NCBI GenBank assembly: GCA_963556145.1
Contig: OY744466.1
Span: forward strand, 1,798,001 to 1,862,000
DNA: 64,000 bases
Source of the DNA: Hygrocybe punicea
Lineage: Eukaryota; Basidiomycota; Agaricomycetes; Agaricales; Hygrophoraceae
Reading direction: 5' to 3'
The notes below the pieces were generated by a model. The model saw only the letters and a list, made by a program, of their open reading frames with translations. It did not search any database and was not told where the DNA came from. Position 1 is the first letter of the stretch, and every line of letters starts with the position of its first letter. This document shows positions 1 to 10,199 of this stretch, in pieces. Position numbers and translations under genes: made by a program.

Positions 1-293
1 TACTCCGCTCCACTCCTCTCCCATCACATTACATCCTATCATATTACATCCCATCATATAGAAAAATACAGGTTATCACTCCCCTTCAGTTCTATTTCTT
101 AGTCCTCGCTTCGTATCGTCTCCATATTAGTCTTCATACTCCACTCCCTTCACTTCCCCTCTGATCCGGAACCCTGGATTCGGGTTGGATTGACTAGACA
201 CCTTAGAAAGACTTTACTCCTCTGATCACTTCTTAGCTGATCACCCTTACAGTAGATTCCTATTTCGTGTCTACAACAGAACTTGCCGTCACA
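1..293 (+). mobile_element. 3' part of an LTR (family LTR-A), cut by the window edge
   Basis: The sequence matches the 3' half of the LTRs at 34682-35294 and 39033-39629 and of the solo LTR at 18447-19051. It shares the stretch from TACTCCGCTCCACTC through TTAGCTGATCACC to the common end CCGTCACA. The terminal CA at 292-293 is the conserved LTR end. What follows is not the internal sequence of the full element (35295 onward) but a decayed cyclin-like fragment, so this is a solo or 3' LTR that inserted next to or into that gene. The 5' part lies outside the window. Confidence 0.8.
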
Positions 294-640
294 GCGGATG
301 ACCTTGCTGGCAATCATCAAAGTGGAAATGAACAATTGGTGGCCCGACAATCCACGGGCTATCAGAAATTGGGCTTTTAGTTGCTGCAAGAGAACAAGTG
401 CAGCGAACATGATGGAATAGTGGAGCTTGGTGCTATGGAGGGCGTACATGATGAAATATGGGAGTTTAGCTTGGTAATCGAGGATGGGGGGTACTTGGGA
501 CAAGCGAACAGGTGGGTGATGAAACGCCCACAGAGGCATGCGATGTACTCATGGACGTAAAATGGGTCAGGCTTTGTGAGGGTGGTGTGGACCTGAGGAG
601 GGTGCACCAGCAAAAGTGAGGGGTGGCCTGGATCAACGGA
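294..640 (-). pseudogene. cyclin-box fragment (Pho85-cyclin-like), truncated by an LTR
   Basis: Read on the minus strand, two frames give a recognisable cyclin N-terminal fold segment. One contains YVHEYIACLCGRFITHLFAC, the next KLPYFIMYALHSTKLH, ALVLLQQLKAQF and LFISTLMIASKVI. This resembles the cyclin box of fungal Pho80/Pcl-type cyclins, which bind and activate Pho85-like kinases; that identification is from memory of the family. A frame change lies between the two parts. Homology stops exactly at the LTR end (293/294), just after ASKVI, where such cyclins normally continue. No start codon or complete box is present, so this is a gene fragment, not a working cyclin. Confidence 0.6.
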
Positions 641-720
641 AAAGTGAGTAAATCAAAAGGAAAGATATTACTTATAAAGGGACTGCTGACCGGAGGAACA
701 GGGTGAAAATGGGAACGTTG

Positions 721-877
721 TGGTAGTTGTGCCTGGTCCATCACATGACTTAGGTCTCACGGTTGGATCCCTTATGTAGGATTTCCAGTCTTAGTCTTAG
801 TCTATCTTATGATATCCTATCTGATTCCATCATGACTTCCCCTTTCATGTGTGAGCAGCCTCAGACCCACTCCATCA
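721..877 (+). repeat. left LTR of the TRIM-like element
   Basis: Begins TGGTAGTTGTGCCTGGTCC and ends CACTCCATCA. It is highly similar over its whole length to 2321-2479, including the internal run TTATGTAGGATTTCCAG. The exact first base is uncertain because the copies differ slightly at the 5' edge. Confidence 0.65.
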
Positions 878-2320
878 TGGTGATGAGAGCACAATTTGAC
901 CCATGCAGCTAGACGAGACCACCACATTCCACTCGCACCAAGATTTTTACACAGAACCAGTGATTGTTCGAGCACAGAGAACCCCCCCGAGACCCCACCT
1001 GCATGATTCCCTGCAGCACCCACATGAAAAACCCCACAGAAGACAGTCTCCAAAAGCCCCAGTACCTCGTTTGTATCCTGCTACACGCCCCGCGACCACC
1101 CTCACGACTTTTCGCCCACCTTCACCATTCCACACAGCCACCTCGCGCAGCCACGTCACCAGCTTCGCCCACCAAAAACCCGACCAACCATGCCCAACCA
1201 TGGCACCCCACACTCCTTACAAGACCCCCACGAGGTTGCTGAGCTGGACGACGTATCCAACAACGCCGTCACACAGCCAGGCATGCCCTCGATATCACCG
1301 TCCCCGTGTTCCACTCACCCTTTTTCATTAGGACACCCACAGGTGCGCTAATCAACACACAGACGCTCACGGTACCCCCGCATTTGCACGAAAGCTCCAC
1401 CTACCCCGTCCTAACCTGCACTGTCCCCACCAACCCTGTTACCACCCTCAACCACCCCCTGCCGCGTCACCCAACCGCCACGTCATCACGTCGACTCACA
1501 CTTCTCGCCCACACTGGCACTTTTTTCCTAGATCCAATGGGCACGGCGCAACACGCCCGCGTCCACTCCCTCGCGCCTGCCATCTCCGTACCAACACAGC
1601 CCCATCAGCCCATACCCACGCGAACGACGCATCCAAACCCACCCAACGAAACGCAACAATGGGCTACCCACACGAGAACCTGCGAGCCCCACACCGGCTC
1701 GTTTCACGGCCCCATACGCCCATTCCCAACGCGATCAAACGCCCCCACGCAGGAACTGGGCAACAAAGTCGACCCAACGCGACCGGCACACCCCACCCCA
1801 CCATGCCCCATTTCCACACACACGGCCCCATGTCCTACACCCCCATGAGTCTATGCACCACCACAATGGCCCATCCCTGCGATACGACGACCCCAAACGA
1901 TGTACCCGACATCGTGAGTCCATCCACAGCACCCCTGAGGTCAGATCCCCCATTGCCCCACCCACACGACGTACTATGACGGCCGTACCCCAAATGGACG
2001 CGTTCGCGGCCCTGCCCATGCATTGTATGGTGGCCCCACGTCCCCTCATGCCGACTCATGCCAAACGACCCACCCACCGACTCCGCGCTGTCTCATTCCG
2101 CCCCCTTTTCCACATTCCACTACCTTTTTTTCATCTTTTTTTCACAATGACCCACCCTTGTTAGATCCATCTGGAGTAGACTAGTTTACACCTGCTTTTT
2201 GCTTCTTTATGTGCTTTGTATTCCCTTTCTGTTCCTTTTTGCTTTTCTTTCAGCCCTTTCTTTTTGTCTTGTTTGTCTTTCACTAGCGACAAGGGCGTTG
2301 CTACAGAGGAGAGGGGCACT

Positions 2321-2479
2321 TGGAGTAGTTGTGCCTGGTCCATCACGTGACTTAGGTCTCATGGTTGGATCCCTTATGTAGGATTTCCAGTCTTATTCTT
2401 AGTCTATCTTATGATATCCTATCTGATTCCGTCGTGACTTCCCCTTTCGTGTGTGAGCAGCCTCGGACCCACTCCAACA
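2321..2479 (+). repeat. right LTR of the TRIM-like element
   Basis: Direct repeat of 721-877, ending CACTCCAACA. A purine-rich tract precedes it. Differences from the left copy are few and scattered (for example CATGAC versus CGTGAC), which suggests moderate age. Confidence 0.65.
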
Positions 2480-2673
2480 TGGGTTAGACGCCTTTCTGGA
2501 TACGATGTGGTGGCCATACCATGACCTTGGAAGCCTGTTGCCCCCACTCAGCTTGAAATGGAGCCCGTCAAACCTGGGAAGATACAGTGAGCAGCAAAGG
2601 TGACAGAGACATATGTGTGAGTCAATAAAAGCCAGAGTAAAAGATTTTCATTATTACTACTACTGGCCGTAAA

Positions 2674-3105
2674 CTATGAAAGACAATAGATTTCAGATTC
2701 CGAGTCACTCAGATCAATGACCCCAGAGGTGTTGGCAGAATAGTCATCTGAAGCAAGGTCAATGACAATGGACTTCCGATTGACGGTTGCAGCCATGATG
2801 CAAACATGGCGTTCAAAAGTTCTACGGGTCATAACTAAACCACAGTAGCACTTCACGAAGAGCTTGCAGAACTTGGCCTCGGAGAGACCAGCTCTGGAAA
2901 AAGAGTCGAGCTTCAGGAGTTGGTGTAGCAGGGTCTTGGGGCCTATGGCCGACCTCTTGTCACCTAGAAATCCTGAAATCAAGGTAAAATTTGGACAAAG
3001 TGAACTTGAAGAGGCGCTGCTCACCATTAGATCACCTATCCGCCAACAAGCCCACAATAAATGGATCAGCAGGCAGGGGGACCAGAGGCGGCGCAGCTGC
3101 TCCAA
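2674..3105 (-). CDS. hypothetical small protein with Cys/His-rich segment
   Basis: An open frame of 143 codons on the minus strand. The C-terminal half looks protein-like: LSEAKFCKLFVKCYCGLVM followed by TRRTFERHVC gives a C-x-C...H-x-C arrangement that could bind one zinc ion, and the tail VIDLSDSESE is acidic and serine-rich. I have the impression that CxCG-x-VMTRR-x-F-x-x-H-x-C segments recur in transposon-associated mushroom proteins, but cannot name the family. The N-terminal part (MEQLRRLW...) may be intron or upstream sequence rather than coding. It sits between the TRIM-like element and an LTR-like stretch, so it may be a gene remnant. Confidence 0.35.
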   Translation of the reverse strand: MEQLRRLWSPCLLIHLLWACWRIGDLMVSSASSSSLCPNFTLISGFLGDKRSAIGPKTLLHQLLKLDSFSRAGLSEAKFCKLFVKCYCGLVMTRRTFERHVCIMAATVNRKSIVIDLASDDYSANTSGVIDLSDSESEIYCLS

Positions 3106-3214
3106 AGGCTGTCAGTTGGAGTCAAGAGTCAGCACTATATAATAAGAATCGCTTAAATTTGACGCACATCTAACGCGATACTTCCGTAGCAGCAAGCCCC
3201 GGCTTGCATACACA

Positions 3215-3377
3215 CGTTGGACTAGTGGATTGTGGCCACTAGTTCAGTGATCACGTGACCTTCCCACGGTTCAAGCCAGTAGATAGCCCTGTTTAGTAGT
3301 CAGTAGAGATCTAGATTCAGTTTTAGCCTCAGAGCCAAGCGACCAGCTCGAGGACTCCTTCCGTGTCCATCGTGGTG
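3215..3377 (+). mobile_element. probable LTR end followed by a primer-binding site
   Basis: The segment ending at CGTGTCCATCG is followed directly by TGGTGATGAGAGCGTGATTC (3378-3397). The first 13 bases equal the presumed primer-binding site of the TRIM-like element. Its reverse complement reads like a tRNA 3' end: a GAATCACGCTCTCATCA core after a T-loop-like TCGA, then CCA. The upstream sequence contains GTGATCACGTGACC, loosely like the TRIM LTR start. No second LTR was found, so the limits are approximate and the element may be truncated. Confidence 0.4.
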
Positions 3378-3614
3378 ATGAGAGCGTGATTCGAGCTTCA
3401 ACACGCCGACTTAGTCTTTTTTCTCAAGTGCTTGCATCTTTCTTGGCGTCTCTGAGTCTCTGCATCTTCAAGTTTTTGTGTCTTTGCATTTTGTGTCCTG
3501 CGTCTCTGCATTTTGCGTCCTGCGTCTCTGCGTTTTGCATCTTACACTCTTCATTCTTGCGTTTTACATTTGCATCACACTTGCATCACACTTCTCTTGA
3601 TTTTCGCAATCCAC

Positions 3615-4226
3615 ATGCCTGGCCCAAGCAACAAAAAAGCACCCATGAAGAAAAAGAAAGCTGCGTCCCATGCCAAGTCCACTCCAGCTATCAATAACAT
3701 CGCTAGCTTTAGTGAATCGCCTACTACAAGCAAATATACTGAAGAATATAAGCAAAATGTCTGCGAAGTGGCCATCAACAAATTTATCATAACAGAAGAC
3801 AAAATACTCGCACTTGCCAAGTTCTTTTATGTTGCATTCAGTCTAGGACAGCTCATGGCGGATGCGAAGTCAACGGAAGATGCTGAAAGGGAAGCAGAAA
3901 GTCGGCAAAACGCATATGAAGCGGGCAGGAAAGATGGCTATTCACGAGGATATGAAGGAGGGTTTGAAATGGGTCAAGAGTTGGGCTATCAGGATGCGTG
4001 CAATCAAGGATTTTTAATGGGGAATGCTTACCACCCACAGCCTCCCAGTACCTCCACGTCGACTCAAACAGCTCTGTCCACCTGGTGTCCTCGCGATGTG
4101 GTCACAGTCAAGTTGCCTGTGGCAGATAATATTAGTAAAGTTAAGAAAATTTATGAGACTTACCTGTATTCACAAACGCGACATTGTGTCGCGTTCATTG
4201 GCCTTGCGTTGTTGTGGTGTTGGTGA
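3615..4226 (+). CDS. basic/GX3-repeat protein, Yae1/Lto1-like motif
   Basis: I chose the ATG at 3615 (MPGPSNKKAPMKKKKAAS) because the longer frame upstream is T-rich leader sequence. The protein has a Lys-rich N-terminus, a central helical part, then a run with Gly (or Ala) at every fourth position: GRKDGYSRGYEGGFEMGQEL and on to GFLMG, about nine GX3 units. This resembles the deca-GX3 motif of Yae1 and Lto1, adaptor proteins of cytosolic iron-sulphur protein maturation; the rest is not recognisably Yae1. The last part of the frame (from about 4090) matches the end region of hAT-like element E2 (12780-12700, reversed) and is probably transposon sequence. It lies 237 bp downstream of a primer-binding-site-like sequence, so it may be the ORF of a small retroelement. 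Confidence 0.45.
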   Translation: MPGPSNKKAPMKKKKAASHAKSTPAINNIASFSESPTTSKYTEEYKQNVCEVAINKFIITEDKILALAKFFYVAFSLGQLMADAKSTEDAEREAESRQNAYEAGRKDGYSRGYEGGFEMGQELGYQDACNQGFLMGNAYHPQPPSTSTSTQTALSTWCPRDVVTVKLPVADNISKVKKIYETYLYSQTRHCVAFIGLALLWCW

Positions 4227-4497
4227 AGAAACCTGAGGTAATGGTCACATGATACCATTTAACACGAAAAAGTAAGTAAAGAAATCCGAAAAACAAATGA
4301 GATAAATATCTTAAAAATATCCGCATTCGTGGTTTGGATGCGGTTTGGAGCTGTTCAGGAAATCCGGCAGGCCTCGAAACCCAGAACTGAACCCATGGTC
4401 TGGTTCAGCACTTTACTGAACTTAGACTGAACCTAGGGTTCGGTTCAGGGTTTGAACCAGGTTTGGCTAGGTTCGGAACTGAACTATGGCAACACTA
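4090..4497. mobile_element. right end of a hAT-like non-autonomous element (E1)
   Basis: The reverse complement of this segment starts TAGTGTTGCCATAGTTCAG and is collinear with 12375-12780 of element E2. Shared features include the GAACCGAACC-type subterminal repeats, GGTTTCGAGGCCTGCC, the T-rich stretch and a splice-like GGTAAGT. The terminus GGCAACACTA is at 4488-4497. The opposite terminus was not found upstream, so E1 is truncated or its far end has diverged. It interrupts the degenerate gene that starts at 4505. Confidence 0.65.
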
Positions 4498-4504
4498 GAG
4501 CGAA

Positions 4505-5000
4505 TTGTGCAACAAGATGTACAGATGCAATTGGACTGCATTCCCAAGCCAAAAGGCTCCACAGGGGAGGGGTTCAATTTGTGCTCACAAATGGTACTAG
4601 ATGGGACTTGAGATCTCCGTGATCAGTATAAGGCAATCCAGGTGAGTTGGGTAGCTGTTCTTGTTCAAACCTAAACTGATAGCCTGACAACTTAGCGGGA
4701 TGTCCGGGACCTTGTTCTCTGATCTGGTCTTGATTGGAAAGTTGATTTTTGTGGTCAACCACCTGCAACATTAGAGAAAATCTTTAAAGTTGTATGAAGG
4801 TTTCCTGTAGAACTGGGTACCGGCTCATGATGTCTTGTCCTAGGCACGGAAAAACCATCCACACTTGGCAAAATTTCAGAATGACTGGGCCACTGCGGAA
4901 TTTGTGAAGCAATACTTGTGCAACCGACACAAGCATCAGCGTCGTCAAGGCTACATCAGCCATCGGGTATCTATGGATTCAGGATGACAAGCAGGCAGTG
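4505..5000 (+). pseudogene. degenerate fungal gene fragment (unknown function)
   Basis: Two stretches read as protein in a broken frame: CIPKPKGSTGEGFNLCSQM near the start, and after a gap ARKNHPHLAKFQNDWATAEF and VKQYLCNRHKHQRRQGYI. I recall proteins with an IPRPKG...GFN start and an H-P-x-L-x-x-F-x-N-x-W-A segment as common in mushroom genomes, without known function. In-frame stops (for example after the first stretch) and the E1 end at 4497 mark it as a pseudogene. Confidence 0.4.
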
Positions 5001-5340
5001 TAGTGCATCACCACATCGATGAAATAGATGATATGGATGATGGGGAGCCCAAGGAAAGCAGATAGGAGCTGGTTCGGAAGCTGATGAGACGTAAGCCCAG
5101 CTTCAAGTTTGTTAATAGACCTAGAGCTAGGGTATTACCAGGTCATTTAGTGTTGAAAACAATGGCATGGGATATCAATTCAAAATGTTGACCAAAATCA
5201 ACTCTTGCCCAGCCAAAGAGAAGACTGCTTTAGTGCGTGTGCTATATGACTTTCAAGACTGCAGTAAATTCAAACATACAGGCTACTGGACGTTGATTGA
5301 CTAAGGGCCCATCCCATAAATGACTTCGAAATCAACGCAA

Positions 5341-5430
5341 TACACACTCTACAGGTCATCAGTACCGCAATACACACTCTACAGGTAATCAGTACCGCAA
5401 TACACACTCTACAGGTAATCAGTACTGCAA
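5341..5430. repeat. 30-bp tandem repeat, three copies
   Basis: The unit TACACACTCTACAGGTAATC plus AGTACCGCAA occurs three times head to tail, with one or two substitutions (GGTCATC in copy 1, TACTGC in copy 3). No function is visible. Confidence 0.85.
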
Positions 5431-5585
5431 TAAGTAGGTTGACCAACATGTACCAGATGGGGGACTTACTCAAAGAATATGCAGTTGATCTGGATTCTCA
5501 AGCTCCACCTTCAACCAGGCCCAGTCTCAGATATATGAGTCTCATGCATTGCAGTTATAAGGTATGGGGTGCCACTCTGGCGGGT

Positions 5586-5823
5586 ATCGACAGGCATGCC
5601 CAGGTCATGCATGGCAAGGCAGAGGCGTCCTTCGACTTCCAAGGCTTTCATTTCTCTCTGTTCAGTGTTGGGAAGCTGGCTGCTAAACAATTCGTGTTCA
5701 AGCTGAATCCTCTGCGTCTTCAGCTCAAGAACCCTCTTTTCGGCTGTGCGCTCCTCTCTTTGTTTTTGGGCCAGCACTGTGACCTGCTCGAGGAGCTCGT
5801 GGTCAGGAAGAGCCTTCATGTAG
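5586..5823 (-). repeat. duplicated coiled-coil gene fragment, copy 1
   Basis: On the minus strand it encodes a charged helical segment with LPDHELLEQVTVLAQKQREE and RVLELKTQRIQLEHEL, typical of a coiled coil. A diverged copy lies at about 9430-9660 in the same orientation. The piece has an open frame of about 100 codons but no recognisable domain and no clear gene boundaries. It may be an exon of a repeated gene. Confidence 0.45.
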
Positions 5824-5829
5824 GATGCA

Positions 5830-6115
5830 TATCAGTGTGAGGTGGGGAGGATTATAACTGTCCACCATACTAGTCTGGAGTTTTGAACTTGAGTCAGCTT
5901 GGAACTGTCGCTATCACTTGGAACCATTGATGGGAACAGATCTAGAAAAGGACACCACTGATTGAGAGCTTCAACGAAGCTCACTAATTCGAATTAATTC
6001 GCAATTCGTCACTGTAAGGGGCCCGGGTAACCATTCAAATATTGCAAATATACATTTGGGGGAAGTTTGCAATTCAAAGCGAGCAGATATATAACCACGA
6101 TAAGGACTAATTTCT
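5830..6115. other. AT-rich intergenic stretch
   Basis: No ORF or repeat of note. It contains a short inverted motif around GAGCTTCAACGAAGCTC and ATTCGAATTAATTCG. Confidence 0.4.
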
Positions 6116-6117
6116 AC

Positions 6118-7467
6118 GTTGCCCCAGCAGCATCACGACCTCTGGCAACTTGACGAGCATAATCAACCATAATTGTCAGCATCGATGTGTTCCGCATCAT
6201 TGCCACCATCTTTAAATAATGTGTTGTAAGTTTTGTATGCTCAATGATGTTGTCCAACCGAATGCGTGGGACTCTGGTGGATCCATCACAGTTGAGAGTA
6301 CCGCTGCGATGCCAATTGAAAAGAGCTACATATTTTTAAAATTAATTTATGAACTTGAAAGAGCATATAGAAAAGGTTAAAGAAACCAAACCAAAATAGC
6401 TACGAAGCTTAATGTTTCTGGCAGGATGGGCTGAACAGGGTCGGTGTTATCATAAGCAGGAATGCCCTTGTATCCTCGTCGAAGCTGAGCAAAAATGGAG
6501 TTTGGCGCCCTGTAGATCAGGTGACAAGCGTTTCACCATCCAGGGGATGCAAATGGTTTTTGAACATGGACACCAATCTGACAAAAACTGGTCAGTCACC
6601 CAACTGGGGCCGAGGAGAATCATGCAAACTCATTAAATAACTCACCACTACGTCACGGTTATTCACTTTGTAATTCAACTGGTGGAAGAAGTTAAAACCC
6701 CAGCCATGAAATGTTTCAGCAAGAAGGCATGTCATATACTTCTTGATGTTGTTGGGAGTATGAATATTGGGGTCGAAATACCCATGAAGATGTGGAGGTG
6801 ACACAAATGGGCGTATTGCAATCGGTTGACTTGCAACAAAATCCTCCGCAATGCATTGGAACATGTACAGGGCCTCGTGGTAGTAAGTAGCTAGCTAAAA
6901 TGACATGTCAAATGTGAGCAACACTGGCAAGCTGTAGGATCTAGCAAAAGGAACAAACTTGTTTGACAGTGAAGGGAAAAACACAAATAGTCACACTATG
7001 GTTGCCCTGTGGTATGTCTATCACAGGAAGCATTGATCTGTGAGATATTCAGTCATGTACTGGATGGACATGCCTGTTTTTAGAGGGCCGACGTAGTCAG
7101 GGAGACCAAGGCCTTGGTTCCTGCTTTGCCAAATTGATATTGATTTGTTGACACGAAGGAAGGCGAGATTCAGTTGGTCCACGACCGAAGTAATAAAACT
7201 GGAGTCCAATAAAATTTTTATCGTGAGGACGCATTTGGCAAGCTCGATCACGTCCAACCAGGTGATGCCATTCCATCTGGCACTTATCGAGATGAAGTCG
7301 TCATCAGTAAGAAAAAAATCATTCAAAATATCCTCAATCGTCTCAGACAGGAGCTTCTCGAGCTTTGAGGAGAAAATGGGCATGTCACTGAAAGGCCACA
7401 GTGGTGTGGCACCCTGGCTGAGTGACTGCGGAAAAGGTATAGGTGGGTCATGAGATAAGTGAATCAT
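6118..7467 (-). CDS. multi-exon hypothetical protein
   Basis: Several minus-strand blocks read as protein and are separated by stretches with splice-like borders. From the 5' side: MIHLSHDPPIPFPQSLSQG to about 7025 (148 codons, including WNGITWLDVIELAKCVLTI), then MFQCIAEDFVASQPIAIRPF to about 6650 (with HLHGYFDPNIHTPNNIKKY), then RAPNSIFAQLRRGYKGIPAY, then ALFNWHRSGTLNCDGSTRVP ending near 6118 with ARQVARGRDAAGAT. No domain is recognised. The steady amino-acid mix argues for a real or recently decayed gene. At least one block has an in-frame stop near its border, so pseudogene status is possible. Start and exon limits are uncertain. Confidence 0.4.
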
Positions 7468-7479
7468 TGTGGACGCGTG

Positions 7480-8200
7480 CGTCGGATCCTCGGGGGCCAG
7501 AGTGGTGGGTGTCTCGAGGTGATGAGGTCAGTGTCTGGAAGCTGATGCAAGATGAGACTCAATAGCGACAGTATCGCGGTCATCTGGTAAAGAAAAAAAA
7601 TGATTAGTTGATCCTGGGGTAGCCACATAGTTTCTGACATGTTGACATACTAGATGTGGTGACAGGTTGCGAACCGTCTGGTAATGATGGTATTGGGACG
7701 GAAATTGACACTGACGAACCAGGTAAATCATTAGTGGCGACGGGATCGGAAGCACATTCTGGTGATATAAAATCAATTGGTCCAGTTACAATTGATTCGA
7801 GCTGCGATACGTTGATGTACCTGTTATTTCGCGATTGAGGTATTCAAGGAGGGAAAACATGTCAGTTTTTGGAGACTGGGAGTCAGTTGATGCATCTGCC
7901 AGTGAGTACTTTGTATCTTAGGGGGGGAGATTAACTATTAAGTCTGTTAAGATAGAAATTATGAGGAAATTTCACTGAAAATGCCGCCTTCCCCATGTCC
8001 ACCACCACCTGCGATACTGAATATGTCCACAAGAATTGTGCTAGGAGAAACAGAGTCGCGATCAGCCACCAATTCCCCAGATTGAACACTCAGGCTGGGG
8101 TTGATGCCAAAAGATATGTCGTCCATGGGTTCTATAGATCAGGCATTTAACCAACACGTGGTCTTCGCTTCGTGGACTCCATGACAGCCCACCGGAGATT
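7480..8200. other. no assignable gene
   Basis: Only short overlapping frames on both strands. One + frame (7656-7838, VTGCEPSGNDGIGTEIDTDE) may be an exon of a lost gene. No repeat or known motif seen. Confidence 0.3.
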
Positions 8201-8209
8201 CCAATATAA

Positions 8210-8210
<1 letters not shown>

Positions 8211-8265
<55 letters not shown>
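8211..8265. repeat. (ATT)n microsatellite
   Basis: About 18 uninterrupted ATT units (read AAT on the other strand). It gives a poly-Asn artefact in the minus-strand frame at 8062-8418. Confidence 0.95.
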
Positions 8266-8266
<1 letters not shown>

Positions 8267-8788
8267 TGGATGTGTTTTACATAACTTACTTTGCATTCAA
8301 TCCGGATCCCAACCACCCCAATTTCCATGTGTGAAGTGAGCAAGAACCATATGCATATCCAAGTGATATTCCTACCAGCATGATTCGCAGCACCTTGTCC
8401 CGCTCTGCAAAATCCCAACCTTTGGAGAGTTTGTGAAGCAAGAAAAAGTGTGGTTAGTGTTTGCTTAGCTATACCCAGTGCTCTTCGAATCCCACTTGCG
8501 ACTGAACAGTTGACATGCCGTTCCTGATATCGATGAACTCAAAGCCGATCGCGAGGTTCATGATTTGAAGGTGAGGGAGACAGTACCAGATCTGGAATTG
8601 CGGCCCGATATTGATGTCTGTTGATTGGCCATTGCAGGAAAGTGAGCAGGGAAAAGACCTGGTCTCTGCTCATAGGGAAGACGTTTCTTCATATTTTCAA
8701 TTTGCTGATTTCTATTTACAGGTTACTTTGCATGTTAATGACATAGGCGACAATGATAGGATCGCGACAAGTATGGTGAGATCGCGAG

Positions 8789-9043
8789 GTGAGCTCTCTT
8801 TTGTTATATTTTTTCTATTACCTCCTCAGGTTGACATTGATGCCTGGTGCTACAAGTATAGTGAATTCCATTCAAGATCAACTCCTGTGGACCACAGATG
8901 GGCTAGTCGCTGCTCAAAGGAGAATAGACAAGCTGCAAATGTGGATTACAGAGAGTCGGCGTGCAGAGATGCTTTTGCGATATGTACCAGACAACATCGA
9001 GGATTATCCATTATCCATTGTGCTATTCCCAATCCAATGTTGA
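8789..9043 (+). CDS. short helical ORF fragment, unknown
   Basis: The part MPGATSIVNSIQDQLLWTTD, then GLVAAQRRIDKLQMW and LLRYVPDNIEDYPLS reads as an amphipathic helical peptide. It follows a TTTTCTATTACCTCCTCAG-like 3' splice site at about 8812-8830. It could be the last exon of a small gene or a fragment of a larger one. An overlapping frame (8611-9135) is less protein-like. Confidence 0.2.
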   Translation: MSSLLLYFFYYLLRLTLMPGATSIVNSIQDQLLWTTDGLVAAQRRIDKLQMWITESRRAEMLLRYVPDNIEDYPLSIVLFPIQC

Positions 9044-9209
9044 TTTGTCATCGCGTCATCTCCCATACAAGCCGAGTGGGAGCACTAGCTATAGGAGGAA
9101 GGAGGATGAGCAATTGGACCAATATAATATATTGATTCAATATCCAAGTCGACATCTACGCAAAATATTACACTCATTGAAGACGTCTAGACCCTCTCAC
9201 TAGCGCTCA

Positions 9210-10130
9210 TAAACTTAAACAATTGTCTTGCAGAAAGTAGTACACCCAAAGGACTAGTACAAACCGCATCATCGCATATTCTACCGAATATAATGATAAT
9301 ATTAGTAGTCGGTTAATTAACAGGGAATGGATTACTTATCAGAAGAATGGACTTAGAATTATGCAGCCTCAACCTGGTGGGACTGACGGGTCACGGTAAG
9401 AAGATAAGGTGAGGTATGGCCCCAATGGGGATCAAACATGCCCAGGTCCCACATGACACGGCAGAGGCGTCCTTCAACCTCCAAAGCTGTCATCTCTAGT
9501 CATTCAGCATCGGGAACCTTGCTGCCAAATAACTCGTATTTGAGCTGACTTCTCTGCATCCTCAGCTCAACAACTCTCTTTTCAGCTGTGCGCTCCTCTC
9601 TCCGTTTCTGCACCAGCGCCACAACCCCCTTGAGGAACTCACGGTCAATATTCCGTTACTTAAAGAGATCCTATATGCCAGATGAGGGTGTGAGATCAAG
9701 AGTAACTATTACTCTGAAGCATCATGATACTGACATGAAAGTCATCTTTTGCTAACTCCAAATTCTGGTTTGATGTCCTGCCCAGTGATGATTGAAATTG
9801 AGATACATTGGTGTTCATTTCCTACAAAGGAGAAGTATACAGTACACATGAATGAGTGATCTGTTTCTTATATTTAAGGGGCATTGGCAGAGTAGTTGGC
9901 GAGGTCATATGTGCCTTGCACAATTCCACCATCCAGGGATTTCCTTTTTGGGGTAAGCAACATGGTTTCTCAATAGAATTCACACTGGAAAATAAACAAT
10001 TTCAGTTGTACTGAAAACTAGACCAAAACTAATAGTTTCAATAAATTTGCTAGTCAAGCTCAAATACAATGCAGAATACTGTGTGGAATATATCTATTAT
10101 GTACAGAATAATTTTATGTATCAGGAAAAA
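9210..10130. other. gene-poor AT-rich stretch
   Basis: Apart from the duplicated coiled-coil fragment at 9430-9660, nothing is recognised. The 3' part (9900-10130) is AT-rich and leads into the mariner copy. Confidence 0.4.
9430..9660 (-). repeat. duplicated coiled-coil gene fragment, copy 2
   Basis: Diverged copy of 5586-5823: both contain the run for a Q-x-x-R-E-E-R-T-A-E-K-R-V helix (minus strand) and the CATGGCA/CATGACA-GCAGAGGCGTCCTTC border. No open frame spans it, so it is the more decayed copy. Confidence 0.5.
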
Positions 10131-10199
10131 TTGCAGTCACAGAGATTCATCAAAATTTGATGAAGGAGTGTGACGGTTCTCCTTATCCGCATCCGCACA

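Larger units (their letters stand above)
721..2479 (+). mobile_element. small non-autonomous LTR element (TRIM-like)
   Basis: Two direct repeats of about 157-159 bp (721-877 and 2321-2479) bound a 1.44-kb interior with no credible gene. Directly after the first repeat comes TGGTGATGAGAGC (878-890), which has the position and TGG start of a tRNA primer-binding site. Just before the second is a purine-rich run, AGAGGAGAGGGGCA (about 2305-2318), in the place of a polypurine tract. Total length about 1.76 kb. I found no matching target-site duplication. The interior is strongly C/A-rich and G-poor on the + strand, so the ORFs there are composition artefacts. TRIMs depend on proteins from other retroelements. 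Confidence 0.65.

Noticed and set aside
903..2164. Several ORFs of 90-180 codons rich in Pro, Thr and His
   Set aside because: They overlap in several frames and follow from the C/A-rich composition; no domain, intron or start context supports them.
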